From Anaeramoeba flamelloides (Eukaryota > Metamonada > Anaeramoebidae): a DNA stretch of 64,000 nt. Position numbers and translations under genes: made by a program. The notes under the pieces were generated by a model. It was not told the origin of the DNA. It searched no databases and saw only the letters and a program-made list of their open reading frames with translations. The first letter of the stretch is position 1. The number at the start of each line of letters is the position of its first letter. The stretch is taken from positions 5,766,001 through 5,830,000 of the forward strand of contig JANTQA010000060.1 of the NCBI GenBank assembly GCA_027625915.1, written 5' to 3'. Of this stretch, positions 22,155-34,573 are shown one piece after another.

Positions 22155-22682
22155 AATTCCATTCCAAAAATTTGGATACATACAAAATCAAAAATCAGAA
22201 AAAAAAATCACAATTTATTATATTTTTCCAAACCTAATCCAAAACTAGATTTAAATAGCCCAGTATTAATGTTTTTATAAGTAAGGATTTTCATCCAAAT
22301 AAAAGAAAACAATATAAATCAAAAAAATCAAAAACCAGTGTTTCCAAAACAATGAAACGAGTGGAATAAAAAAATTGATAAATTTGTTGAAATCCCATTA
22401 ACTATTATTGATCGATCAAATTATAAGATCCATCAACCAATTGTCTGTGAATTTTCTAATTTAACAAAATCAACACTATTCTTCTATCAACCTTCGAAAA
22501 AAATTTCCAGCTGTAACAAACCATATGAGGTAACTGGTAAATAGGAAACGAAAACAAAAAAAAAAAGAGAAAAAATGAAATATTAGTAAAATCAAAATTA
22601 TTTCCAAATTGAAGGTAACCATGGAGTCTTGTTATTCCTTCGAAATGTTTTAAACTGTGTCCAAATTTTATGGAATTGAGTT
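22155..22682 (+). mobile_element. TTTGGACACA-family MITE, copy 2
   Basis: The ends ATTCCATTCCAAAAATTTGG and ACTGTGTCCAAATTTTATGG are inverted repeats, flanked by TA at 22153-22154 and 22683-22684. The interior carries ATTGATCGATCAAATTATAA and, in the centre, GTTTCCAAAACAATGAAACG. It is about 528 bp and non-coding. Confidence 0.75.
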
Positions 22683-23943
22683 TATATATTTATTTTCCCA
22701 TCAAAAATTAAAAGTTAAATTGGGGAAATGATTATCTAAATGCAGATGGAAAAGGTTATAAATTGGCCAATACAATGATATTTTTGATTCGTATTCAATG
22801 TAAATAGGTTTGAACAGTTTATAATGAACTCAATATGATCTGACATATTACTTTACCGATTACTGGGATTTTGTTTTAAAAATCTTGATGGCATAATTGT
22901 TGGTTATTAATTAAAAAAAAAAAAAAAGTTCGTCATTTATATTTTTAAATGAATAATCCACAATGAAACTAAAAAATTGATTATTTTTCAATGGGATATA
23001 ATCTGCTGTATTACTTTTCTTTATATTCAAAAACTTTATATTGGAAATTTGCTTTTTTTCTTTTCTTTTTTTTAGTTCTTAATTATTTTTATTATGTTAT
23101 TTTTATCCATTTGAAAGAAATAGAAATTTTATTCTTCACTTGGGAATAAATCAATCCATTTTGTATAATTATTGTATTTATATATATCTTCATATTTGAT
23201 AATTATTTTGTAACTTATATCCATTGTTGAATTTTTTATATTAATTCAGAATAAAGATTTTTCAAACTTTCATTTTTCATTTTATTTTTTCAACATGGTT
23301 TGGCTTGAAATGAATTATATTAAAAAAAAAAAAAAAAAATTAAAAATAAAGGCAAATTAAAAAATAAGAATTAGTATATATCAAATGATTATTTTATTTT
23401 CATTTCATTTTGGTAAAATTCTTCTTTAAAAAAGCAAAGATCAATTAATAATTGATTTTGATTTAACCAAAATTTTGCATAAATAAATGGGAGTAAATAA
23501 GTCAAAATGGAAAGTACCAACTTTAGAATAATTCATTAGTTTGTTTCGAATAAAAATAAAATTGACAAGTAATTTTTATTGTTTTTTTTTTTTTTTTTTA
23601 ATTAACAATATAAACAGTTAAGAAATACTGATTTATGAAAATTCAATTTGAAAATAGCATAATTTTAATAATATTTCATTTAAAGCATATTCCCTTACTC
23701 CATACCATGGAGAAGGACTGAACATCTAATTGAATTACTTTTTTAAAATGATGTCAAATATGAATATATAAATGAGGTGAGAAAAACTTGCATTTATTTT
23801 CAAAATTTATCAGTATTAATTGAATTTTTTTATTAGTTTTGTATTATTTTAATTCTTGTGTTTCAATTTCATTTTTATTATGGCTAGTTCCATTTCACAT
23901 TATATATTATATTTCATGAATCCCAATTTCCCATAAATTCCAA

Positions 23944-24969
23944 TTAATTGTTAAAGATCAAAACTAATACAATACTAATTAAAATGTATCTATTGACATT
24001 TTTGAAATGCCTTGAAGATGAAAAGCAATGGTTGTGGTCGTCTGTGACATTTAAGTATAACCCATCAACACAAAACGAATTTGCGTTTGAATAAAGGTTT
24101 GAAACCTTTTTTTTGCAATGGCGATGAGGGAAGTCATTAAAAATCGAGCAATCAAATTTTGAATCGCTACAATACTTGTAGAGCTCGCTACAATATTTGT
24201 CACAAACGTTAATGTTTTGACGGTCTGAATGAAGAGAAATGTCTGGTGCGAAATAATGAACATAGGGGCTCATGGGGGAGCACGATAATAAGCCCAAGAG
24301 ATCATCACACTTTGATTTTTTATCAATGAGAATCGTATTGTAATTCCGAAGCTCTGAGCACGTCTCATCGTCTGCACACGTGAAGTCATAATGTGGGCAA
24401 CATCCATACTCGTTTTCAACAGAGTGCCCCTCAAAAAGTGTTCCGTTGGGGCAAACAATCCCAATTTTGCCCTTGCCATGATTGGATCCTTCCACAAGTG
24501 GCTTTTGGCCATAGATTTTGAACTCAAGACCCAAAATTATTGCTCTTTTATTTTTTGCGTTTATTTTGTTTTGTAGCGTTGAACCAAAAATTTCATTTTC
24601 AACAAGAAATGAAAAAAATAATTGTTTTGGAAAGAAGAAAAAAAAAAAAAAAAAAAAAAAAAACCATCAAAGAAACATGGGTGAGATAGAATTGTGATTC
24701 ATGTAAGAAACATGAACCAATTTTTTTAAAAAACTGTGTTACAGGATTATTAGACAAAAAATAACACAAAAAGCTAGTGTCATCGCTAAGCTTGTATGCT
24801 TGATGTTGTTTGGTTGAAACTGGATGAGTTTTTCATTGTCTTTTTTAAAGTCATTCAAGTTGTTAGACGAAGAGGAAGTTTTGTTTTTTTCATTCAAGCT
24901 TGATGTAGAATCCGAAGAAAGAAGTAACTGTTTGTCGTCAGAACTTGTATTTGAAAAAAAATCGCTCAT
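23944..24969 (-). CDS. Two-exon membrane protein with folate-receptor-like Cys-rich domain, 275 aa
   Basis: The model, on the minus strand, is exon 1 24969-24743, intron 24742-24545 (GTAACA...AAAAG with a long T tract) and exon 2 24544-23944. It joins two frames that each look incomplete: exon 1 ends in a hydrophobic run with no partner and exon 2 has no ATG. Joined, they give one membrane helix (SLAMTLAFCVIFCLIIL then AIILGLEF, about 60-82). In front is a Ser/Asn-rich, Lys-poor N-terminal tail. After it comes a domain with about 15 cysteines (CPNG, CCPHYDFTC, LLSCSPMSPYVHYF, VCDKYCSELYKYCSDSK, SFCVDG, NHCFSS). The SCSPxSPY...VCxxYCxxLYxYC pattern resembles folate-receptor/Frizzled-type Cys-rich domains. 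NVT and NGT are possible glycosylation sites. A C-terminal hydrophobic tail (YILISIVLVLIFNN) could be a second anchor. The ligand is unknown. I am sure of the Cys-rich membrane character and less sure of the family. Confidence 0.7.
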
Positions 24970-25204
24970 AACTCAAATTATTTGAAAAAAGATAAATAAA
25001 AATGAAAAAATGAAAAAATTGTCAAAGAAACATCAGAATATGATAGAAACTTCTTTTAGTGTGTTACACCTTTTTGGTTTTTAAAATTATTGCTGAATTT
25101 GATTGAAATAAAAAGATGGAAAATCTAGCTTTTATCAATTTATGATGTTTTACAAAAAATTTAATTTTAAGAAACTGGTTGGCTTTTGGATTATCAGAAA
25201 AATC

Positions 25205-25770
25205 TAGTTATTGTAATTCTGGGATTAGTGTCACAATAGATCTGTCTATAATCAAAGTATGTTATAATTGTGTGTAAATGGTATTAGTGCTTGATCTAAA
25301 GTTTAAATGGTTTCTGTGACTCAAAAAATCTACTATAAATATTTTTGTATAATTTATAATGACTTTTTTTACTAATGATCCTGATACAATAAATTAATAT
25401 TTTGAAAATTTTCTTTATTAATCTTGTAAAAAATGAAATAAAACTAATAGTATTCAAGTATTTAATAATTCAGATTTAGAACTTTCTAAAAGTAAATCCA
25501 TTTTTTTTTTAATTTCAAAGATTTACTCAATAATAATCTACATTAGAAGTTTAAAATCTGCATATCTTACTTTTTATAAAGATAATTGTGACATCAATAA
25601 ATTTACTACAGTATTTCAGAAATAATTTGTCAAAAATGATCATAATTATTTATTTTACGTAAAAAAATGGGATCGTCGAATAACTGATCTACATTTTTTA
25701 ACAAATTTAAGACAGATATTTTTCAACTTTGTAGTCTGAATATTGAAGATTGATCCGATAAATTTATCTG
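25205..25770 (+). repeat. TTAAGGGATTAG-family repeat copy
   Basis: It begins GGGATTAGTGTCACAATAGA, followed by TATAATCAAAGTATGTTATA and ATTGTGTGTAAATGGTATTA. It continues through TTTTTTTACTAATGATCCTG and AATAGTATTCAAGTATTTAA to GATATTTTTCAACTTTGTAG. The same blocks in the same order occur at 35386-35860 and, inverted, at 46325-46826. The outer TTAA is worn away here. Confidence 0.55.
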
Positions 25771-26210
25771 GAAGTGTAGATTTTTTTCTAAAATTGTTAA
25801 ATTTTTTACTCAGACAACAATGGTTTGAAAAAAAAAAAAGAAAGAAAATGAGTTGGACAAAAATGCTACTTTCTTTAACCTATCATGATTAATAATAAAG
25901 TTTATTTATAAAATATTAAAAATTCCAGAACTTGAAAATTATGAGGCTATTGTATTTATTGTTGTTAGTATAGCCACCTTTAATCAAGGTTTCTATTCCA
26001 AAAAAAAAAGGGGGGGGGGGGCATTTTCGGTAAAAAATTACAAATTAAGAGAATAAATTTTTAGTTTAATTCATCTTGGAGAGATTTACTGTGATACATA
26101 ATAACAAATAGTTTTTAAAATATTGTACTACTTGAAAAAAACTGAAATAGAGAAGAAAAAAATTCTTAATTATAATTATTACTGTGCCCTATATAAGCCG
26201 TCAAGTGCCT

Positions 26211-26770
26211 AGCTTTTTTTTAATTTAAAAGAATCAAGCCAAATCATATAGAATCTACTTGATTATTTTAAATTCTGGAAAACCCAATGAAAGTGTCGGT
26301 TAAGTGTCATCAAGTGCTTTAGAGTGCCGTAGAGTGCCTAGCTTTTCCAAAATTCAAAAGAATAGAGATAAATCTTAGATTTTGTTTAATTCTTTTAAAT
26401 TCTGGAAAAGCTAACGGTGATTTTTTTTAATTATAGAAATAAATATAAGATTTCAAAAATTGTCTTTTAATTTCTACAATTAACAAAAACCGACCTCACT
26501 TTTCCAGAATTCAAAAGAAAAAAAATGGGAAAAATTCTTTGATTTTACTCTATTTTTATAAATTCTGGAAAGCCTAACAAAAGTTTGATATTTTTTTTTT
26601 TTTCTTTTACTTTTTGGGATAAACAGAAAATTTCAAAAATTTTCTCTTTATTATAAAAAGTTAAAAAAATGTAACGAAAAGTGTCCATCAAGTACCTATG
26701 TTTTCCAGGATTAAAAAGAATAAAGATAAATCAAATAGATTTTACTTTATTCTATTAAATTCTGGAAAAA
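26211..26770. repeat. Array of four imperfect palindromes (TTTTCCAGAATT...AATTCTGGAAAA)
   Basis: Four inverted-repeat units lie at about 26211-26283, 26340-26412, 26499-26573 and 26700-26770. The best reads AGCTTTTCCAAAATTCAAAA on one arm and TTTTAAATTCTGGAAAAGCT on the other, with a short AT-rich loop. The arms face each other with 20-25 pairs and could form hairpins in DNA or RNA. Between units 1 and 2 lies a less AT-rich segment, CTTTAGAGTGCCGTAGAGTG. A fifth unit with the same flanking segment inverted is at 44086-44275. Spacing between units grows (129, 159, 201 bases). Confidence 0.7.
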
Positions 26771-27177
26771 CTAACGATAGTTTTTTTTTTTTACTTTTTG
26801 GAATAAACCGAAACTTTATTTAATTTTCTGTTTATTTTAAAAATTAAAAAAAATCAAACGAAAAATCAAAAAAAAAATATTTTTATCAATTTATATCAAT
26901 AAATAATTCATATAGAGTCAAAAAATAGGCGATTCATTTGAAAGATATTTTTTAAATTTAAAATGTTTTTCCAATCTTTGATTATTACCTCTTAAATGTG
27001 AAAAAAAAAATATTAATTTTTTACATATAAATTTTAAACAAATCTTAATAAAACCTGGAAAATGGGATTTTCCAACTTAAATTGTAAATTACATCGAAAA
27101 ATAATTTTTGATTAAATTTCCTTAATTAATCCATAATGTTTATTATAAGGGAAGTTATTGTAAAGTAAATAATGAGC

Positions 27178-27180
<3 letters not shown>

Positions 27181-27208
<28 letters not shown>
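27181..27208. repeat. TA dinucleotide microsatellite
   Basis: An uninterrupted TA run of 14 units is visible directly, followed about 40 bases later by a GT run and a G run. Confidence 0.9.
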
Positions 27209-27218
<10 letters not shown>

Positions 27219-29447
27219 GATAAATATATAAAGAATTTTTTCATAGTAGTGTGTGTGTGTGGGGGGGGGTGTAAAGATCTTAATTTACACTTTAATTTCA
27301 TTATGTGTTACAAGTTATATTTTTAAAAATTAACTCTATATTCACAAATTTGTAGAAATTAGTTATAAAATGATCCTATAAATCAAATTATTCTTGGTTT
27401 CACAAATTTCAAACATTTTTATATTCTTTTTAATATGAGAATCGAAAAAAAAAAAAGTAAGATAGATTTTTTCAAAAATATTAAAGTGAACTTAAGAGTG
27501 GATATATAGATATATTGGTCAGAGAAAGGAATAGAGAGTTTTCTAATTATGGCTTATAAGTAAAATTTTAAAAATATGTTTATTTTAAACATTTTTTTAT
27601 TTAAGTTTTATTCAATTTAATGCTCTTTTTTACAAAATTTCTTAAATTTGTGAAGATATGGTGTTAATTTTCCAAAGATTGTTTTACTTAAACACAAATG
27701 AGTAATACCTGATTAATAGATCTCTTTAAAAAACACGTAACAATAAAGTATTATAATTTATTGCCTAAATATATATTTTCTATTAAATTATCAATTTAAA
27801 TTAGTAAGTACTTTATACCATTTTGAAAAATTGTTAATTATGTGAATTACTGGAAAAAGATTTTTTTTTTAAGTGTCATGAGATGTTTAAATCAAAATAA
27901 ATTTATATTTGTTTTTAGATCTGTGAAAACAACTTAGCATTTGGAAAAAATAAGTAAAGTGGGAAAAGGGTGCCAAAGTCGTTGTTAAAAGAGAATCTTA
28001 AGAGAACCTATAAAAAAAGAAAAGTGAGATCAATTAATAAAAGAAAAAATAAATAAATAAATACAGATAATAAAATTGATAATCAAACAATATGAAATTT
28101 ATTTTAAATATATTTTTTAAGTTGTATTTTTCTTTAATTGATCAAAAAATAGATGATATGTTGAAAAAATTGACTCTTTTGGGGATCTTGTATACAACCA
28201 TAAACAATTTCGATATGAAAGTCGATTAATTTTTTTGTGATGGGTTCGATTGAAAATAATATAACGGGGAATTCTTGTAAGTTCATTTATTTCGATGTTA
28301 GATTTATTTTACTTTGGGTTTTCATATGCAAAACCCCAATTAAAATATTTTAAAACACTAAAATTTAAATTTTTGACAAATAAAGTCTTATTTAATCAAT
28401 TCTTGAAGAAATACAAAATTAGAACCAGATACAAATTGAAATGTTATCAATTGTTATAAATTACCACGCTTTGAAAATAAATAAAAATAAATAATTATCA
28501 ATACTAAATAAATTATCAATGTGCCTGTTAAAATTTTTGTAAAGAGTAAAAAACAAATGAATTGGTAAATTTGTAAAAATTCTAATAACAATTATTGATA
28601 GATCAAATATTTAAATACTATTGGAATAATTTTTTTTCATTTCTTCTATTTTGAAGAACTCATTTTAAATGAAAACCGATAATTGTAAAGAAAAATGAAA
28701 ATTGAACGAAATAATTTAATTAAGTCAAAAAAAATAAAATGAAAAAAAAAATAAAAAGATGAAAAAATGTTTTTCATATTTTCCAAAAATCAAAATTTAT
28801 TTCCAATTTGAAATTAATTGTATTTTTGGGATTATTTTAACTATTTTAAATAAGTATAAATTTTTGAATTTTCATTAATTAGGATTTTTTTTGAAAGGGT
28901 ATTCTTCACTTCTTCCCCCTGTTTCGATTATTTTTCGCTAATTTTTAAGTTAATTCTAGTATTATTAATTTTTAATTTATACTATTTTTACATTGAATTT
29001 TTATTTTTTTAAATTATTTTATGGATCTAGAAATATGTTCTTATGGGTGTTTGGAAATTGATCCTATAATGAACCAAAAATTAAATCTAAGAAGGTTTTT
29101 TAAAAAAAACTTTTAATATCGAAGAAGAAATAATAAAGAGTGCCTATACTGATAAATTTATTAAAAACAAGAAGACGAGTGTAAATATAGAAAGTTGTAA
29201 AAAATAGAGTTTTTATAATTTTAAGGATAAATAAAGATATCAATATATTTATTCAAATTTTGGTTTAAGTAGTAAAAATACCCCATTTTATTTTTTAGCT
29301 TGAATGCATTTCCAAAATAAAATCGTTTAGCAAACACTAATAATATGTTTTAAAACTGATTTTTTAAAAAAAAAATCGAAAGAATGATGTTTATCAAACG
29401 ATTTTTTGATTACAATTATTATTAGTCTTTTAAAATAATCAGATATT

Positions 29448-30661
29448 AGAGGTTTTGATGATAACATACTTAATTCTCGATAAAGTTCCAAAATTTGTGA
29501 TAATTTCCAGAAAATCGCAATATATCAGAAAATCGCTATATTCAATATTATCGCGATAAGCTAACAAATCGCGATAATATAACAAATCGCAGTATTCTAG
29601 AAAATCACGATTAAAAAATAATCGTGATATAATAGTTTATGGGTTTTTAGGTTATTTGAGAAATATTTTTTCAAAAAATAGCTTATGTGAAAAAAAAGTC
29701 ATTCTTTGCAAAAACAACAAAAAAGATACTTGATCCAATCAAAGATCAGATCAAAGAGTTTTATTGTGTTTTCATTTTATTTGGTTGGCAAACCTATCGA
29801 TCCTTTAACATCAACAACAATAAGAACTAAAGAGAAATAAATATTTTTTCAGTTAATTGTGGTATTGGGAATTGCCTTTAATAATTAGCTTCTAAAACAA
29901 CCAGCCCTTTATCTGTTCTTTAAAGAATGTGTTCTTGGTTTAAAACATTTTCAATATTCTCCGAAAGCTAAAAGGGGATGGATAACTCCAAAAAAGATTT
30001 TACAACATCCTTGTCAGATGATCACCAATTGTAAGATTTTTTATACAAGATTTGTCTTCTTGTTCTTTTTCTTCTTTGAGCATCGTTGAATTGAACAGAA
30101 AACACAATTAGAACTTAGAGGTTTTTGTTTGATCGATCACCAATAAGAAGTCAAATTATTCTTTTTATTTTTTTAACTATTGAGAATTGTGAATGTAACA
30201 ACTCTATTGTAGAGAAAACAAATCTATCTTATATTCAAATGTATTGTTGTATTGGTAATTATTAGTTTGATCATAAAATTTGTTTGAGATTTGATATTTT
30301 GTTCAAAAAACATAAGAATTGAAAAAAAATCTATGTTTCCACTACAAACCAAACTCATTCCCTTTATAAAAGTTTTCGGTCTTTCAAAAGTTTCAAATAC
30401 TCAAAGACAATCAACAGCCCTTACAAACATTTTCAAATATTTATTAAAGGGAAAAGTGTTGTAAAAGTCTCAAGACTTTGTAAAAGTCGAGATTTTTTTT
30501 ATAATTTGATTTCAAAAAAATAATTTTTCATTTTTTCGCGATAATTTGAAAATCCCGATTTTATGATTTTTCGTGATAAAGTTGGACAAATCGCGATTTT
30601 TTAATACTATGGTGATTTTATTGTTAATATCATGATAATATATGTTATCATCTAAACCATT
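29448..30661 (+). mobile_element. 1.2-kb ATT-flanked DNA element, copy 1
   Basis: The left end AGAGGTTTTGATGATAACAT mirrors the right end ATGTTATCATCTAAACCATT, and ATT lies directly outside both ends (29445-29447, 30662-30664). Subterminal sequence holds many copies of a TCGCGATAA-like motif (for example ATTATCGCGATAAGC and AAATCGCGATAATATAAC). The interior is closely similar to the copy at 35923-37138 over its whole length. No transposase frame was found, so it is non-autonomous. The family is unassigned; 3-bp targets occur in PIF/Harbinger but the target sequence there is usually TWA. Confidence 0.75.
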
Positions 30662-31161
30662 ATTATATTTGTTATTCCCAAAATTTGGATAAACATATGT
30701 AACTCTTTATTTATCTTGAAAATTGTAAAAACTCGATTTTTGATAATATTCTTATTAATAATAACGAATAAGAAATTAAAATTCTACCAAAGTGATTTTT
30801 TGAAAATTGGTATCTTTTATCTTCAAAATTGGGGTGGGTTCAAATACTTCATGGCCTTGAATTTCTCACATAGTTACCATTGATTATTATTTTGCAAAAA
30901 CAATTTTTAACAAATTTATTTTCAAAATTCAATTTTTCAAAATTTTTACATCAAATCAAAGTCAAAACGAAGTATATTATTCTAAATCTTAAATTCAAGA
31001 GACTGGATTCTTGAAAGCAAAAAAAAAAAAAAATAGACAAAGATTCAAACAAAAAAAAATAAAAATTGAGAAAAAATTCCAATCAAGATTCAGAATAATT
31101 TTGAGTTTTCAATTTAATCATAAATATGTTATCATTATATCAACCAATTAACATGTATATA

Positions 31162-31702
31162 AACCCCATTCCAAAAATCTGGACACACTCAAAATAAAAA
31201 ATCGGAAAAAAAAAAAAACATTTATGAATTCATTTTATTATTTATTTCCAAACCGAATCTAAAACCACATTTAAGTTATTAATAATTAATGTTTTTATAA
31301 GCAATCATTTTAATCCAAATCAAAAAAAAATTATAAAACCAAAAAATCAAAATTGGTGAGTCCAAAATGATAAAATAAGCTGAATACAAAAATGTATTGA
31401 TAAACTTCTTGAAATTATACCAATAATTGTTAATCCATCAAATGATAAGATAACAACTACAAATTGTATGTGATTTTATTATTTAAAAAAAATCAACACT
31501 AGCCTTCTTTCAGTCACCAAAAAAAAATTGAAGATCTAACCAAACAGATTACAAAACTAAAAAAACGGAAATAAAAACAAAACAAAAAAGATCAAAAATA
31601 AAATAGTTTGGAAAATCAAATTTATTTCGTATTTATTGTAAAGAGTATTATTTTTATTCTTTATTCTGTTTAAATATGTGTCCAAATTTTAGGAATTTGG
31701 TT
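31162..31702 (+). mobile_element. TTTGGACACA-family MITE, copy 3
   Basis: The ends AACCCCATTCCAAAAATCTG and GTGTCCAAATTTTAGGAATT are inverted repeats beside TA (31160-31161, 31703-31704). The interior shows the family blocks ATCTAAAACCACATTTAAGT and TTGTTAATCCATCAAATGAT. It is non-coding. Confidence 0.7.
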
Positions 31703-31832
31703 TATATTTATTTCTGGAGAATAATCAATATATATAATATTCTTAATCACAACTAAGAATAAGATTATTTAAATGAAAATCTGAATTTGAAAATCCATAT
31801 TGAAAATTCTTAATAAATAGCAAATGAATTTG

Positions 31833-33048
31833 TTAAGGGACTAGTAAACTAAAAAAACTCTTCAAGTAAATTTACTAACAAATTAAAAAAAAATTTACCG
31901 TATCTTGAAATTGAAAAATAAAGTAAAAATCTGATAACTACGAGACATGGATTACTTTTAATACTATTTTCAGAAATGAATTATTGTTTTTAAAAGTTTT
32001 ATCCTTTTTTCTGATTCTTGAAAAGTTCAAAATTCAACATATTACTAAATTATTTTAAAAAAATTATTTTCTTTTAAAAGAAGATTGAAATCTTATTGTC
32101 TGTAAATGAAGTGTACAAAAATACACTTTAGAAATGAAACCGCTAAGTTCTAAAATAACTAAGTTTAAAAAATCTACTTAATCTCAAAAAAAATACAATA
32201 ATTATTTTAAACTTGTAAAAAATTTAATTTATTGATTCAAAGAACAGGCCAAATCTATTTTTTCTCGGGATTAAATGAAATAATATGAGAAAAAGAACCA
32301 AAGAATCGAATTAAAAATTCCCCCGACATACTTTTTTAAAACCTGGAAAATTCAACTTATTATTTAAAGAAATACTTTTTAATTTGATTATTTATAATCA
32401 ATAATTAACATCCAATATTAATTGGTTCAGTAAGTCATTAACAACTCAATGATTAAATTTATCAAATAGGTTTTACATTTATTTCTCAATTTTTTGAAGA
32501 TTTTGCAACAAATAAAACAATTCAAAATTATATTTCTAATAAAAAAAAATAATAGATATTATCAAATACCTGATTTTAATACAACAGTTCCTTTTTTATA
32601 CTCTAGATATTGGAAAAAGTATATTGAAAAGTTTTTTAAATTTCAAGAAATTGAATAAATATTTCTGAATAAAATAAATGTTCAAATTTTTTAGATCTTC
32701 AAGGATACAATATTAGATTTATTTTTCATGTATTTTTAAAATAATATTTAGGACACAACGTTACTTGTTCATAAAAACTCTCATAAATTGCTAAAAGTGA
32801 TATTTCTTCAAAATTAAATTATTTTGCAATTTTTTTCTTATTCTAAATTAGATCCAAAAAGCCAACAAAAAAGGATCAGATCTTTTGACTGAAAATTCAA
32901 TTAGAAAAATGAAATCTTTGAAAAATGATTATTCATTTCTCTAAAGTTGACAAACGAAGTTCCTTATTGGTCTTAATTGTATCCTTATGTAAATAATTAC
33001 TCTATTACCTTTGGGAAAAAAAATAAATGAGAGTTACTAGTCCCTTAA
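31833..33048. mobile_element. 1.2-kb TTAA-ended element (TTAAGGGACTAG family)
   Basis: The left end TTAAGGGACTAGTAAACT faces the right end AGTTACTAGTCCCTTAA. The match is about 15 bp and includes a TTAA at each extreme, as expected for a TTAA target duplication of the piggyBac type. No transposase frame was found. A single end of the same family lies at 56881-56898. Sequence just inside the left end (31890-32010) is also similar to 63888-64000. Confidence 0.6.
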
Positions 33049-33581
33049 TCAAAAAATTTTTCAGAACAAAATTTTTTCCGTATAGAATTAAAAATAAAAA
33101 TATAAATAAAATTAGTTTATAAGTCATTATACAGATAAGTTCACGAAATTAATGATTATTTTAATTGTTTAATGATTAATTTTTCATTTTTTGGATTTAT
33201 ATTATTTTATTGATTTGTAAATCTATTATATTAGGACACATCCCACTCTTAGAGTAATTAAAAGATTAATATATTGGTTTTTGAAATGATTTTCACTGAT
33301 TCAGTTTGACAGAAACAGTAGCACTCAAAAGTGGTAAAATGATTTGAATCCCTTAAATTAATTTTTCAATCAAAATCTTTTTGAATTAAACATTTTAAAA
33401 CAAGTACTGAGATTTTGATCATTCCATTACACTCACAATTTGAAAAAAATTTCTAAAAATAAAGAGTTGTGAAATCAAAAAATACTAGAAATTTTTCTCG
33501 AATCTTTCCAACAAAAGATTAAAACATTTTTTTGTTTTTATTTATTATTTTTAATTCAAAGATTTGATTTATTCACTAAAT

Positions 33582-34573
33582 ATGAAGACAACAATTTTAA
33601 TATTAGTGCTATTATTTGCGTCTGTTGCTCTTTGCTGTAGCGAGAACATAGATTGTACAGAATCAGACTCACCAATTTGCGAATCAGGCACGTGTGTAGA
33701 ATGCACAGGAACCTCACACTGCGATAAAGACAAATATTGTGACCTAGATAAGAACAAGTGTATGAGCTATTCTGACGACAACAAATATGGAGAATTCTGT
33801 CACACAGAAGATTGTACATTATACGAGACTAATGAAGTTTGTGGTAAATGTGAACAAGACGATAGTGAGAATTGGGTAAAAGTATGGCAAGGTGTTTGTT
33901 ACAGAAACAAATGCTATCCATGTAAAGTTGGTACTGATGATATGGGTGACCAATTGTAAGTACTTTTTTCTTTTTTTTTTTTTTTTTTTTTTTTGTGAAA
34001 TTAATTTCTATTTATCCGAAAAAAAAATTTTTCAAACTAGTTTGTGTCTTGATTTTTACAACTAAATTTTTTTGTTCCAAAAAGAAAAATAAATAAATCA
34101 AAAAAAAAAAAAGAAAAATAAATCAAGTCAAAAAAAAAAAAAAGAAAAAGAAAAAAAATAACAAAAAGAAAAACATTTTTTTTTGTATTCAAATCATGAA
34201 AAAAAAAAAAAAAATTCAACCAAGCTCAATTTTAATTTGTTTTCCACTCTTTTTAAAAATTCAACAAAGACTTGAAAAAGAAATAATTCAACTCACTTGA
34301 GTAACGCCGATTTAAACTTTTTCCTTTTTTATTCTTCCTTTTTTATTCTTCATAACAATAACTCTAAACAATAGAACTCAACACATCGGTGTTGAATGTA
34401 AACCAACAGGTGTTTCTGGAATCGAAGGAAAAGTTGTCTACCAACAACAAGGATCAGCAAGACCAAAAGACTTACAACAAAGCTCCCTTTCGATTGCTTA
34501 TTTTGTTATTGGATTCTTTTTCTTCTTTTTTGTCTGTGTCCAATGTTTAATTGTCATGAAACTTGGAAAATAA
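33582..34573 (+). CDS. Two-exon secreted/type I membrane Cys-rich protein, 190 aa
   Basis: The model is exon 1 33582-33955, intron 33956-34374 (GTAAGT...AATAG) and exon 2 34375-34573. The frame is kept across the junction (191 codons with the stop). The ATG at 33582 gives a clean signal peptide (MKTTILILVLLFASVALCC); an in-frame upstream start would spoil it. The outer part, to about residue 150, has some 18 cysteines in short spacings (DCTESDSPICESGTCVECTG, HCDKDKYCDLDKNKC, CHTEDC, CGKC, CYRNKCYPC) and then VECKP. A Gln/Ser stem (YQQQGSARPKDLQQS) leads to a membrane helix (SIAYFVIGFFFFFFVCVQCL) and a short cytoplasmic end MKLGK. I do not recognise the family. It looks like a surface protein with disulfide-rich modules; any ligand is unknown. 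Confidence 0.75.

Larger units (their letters stand above)
14843..23943. other. 9.1-kb gene-free, repeat-rich region
   Basis: No ORF here has a recognisable domain or balanced codon use. Identified contents are a 478-bp TA-flanked MITE (15327-15804) and several repeats (16565-16720, 17195-17340, 19370-19700, 20190-21310). Two copies of the TTTGGACACA family also lie here (18120-18648 inverted, 22155-22682). A T run of about 31 bases lies at 19111-19141 and a G run near 15675. The remainder is AT-rich sequence in which I see nothing. Confidence 0.6.
24970..33581. other. 8.6-kb gene-free region with several transposons
   Basis: No credible gene was found on either strand. Contents in order are a TTAA-family repeat (25205-25770), an array of palindromes (26211-26770), a TA microsatellite (27181-27208) with a GT/G run at about 27250-27270, and a 1.2-kb ATT-flanked element (29448-30661). 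They are followed by a TTTGGACACA MITE (31162-31702) and a TTAA-ended element (31833-33048). Stretches such as 27300-29440 show nothing that I recognise. Confidence 0.6.
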
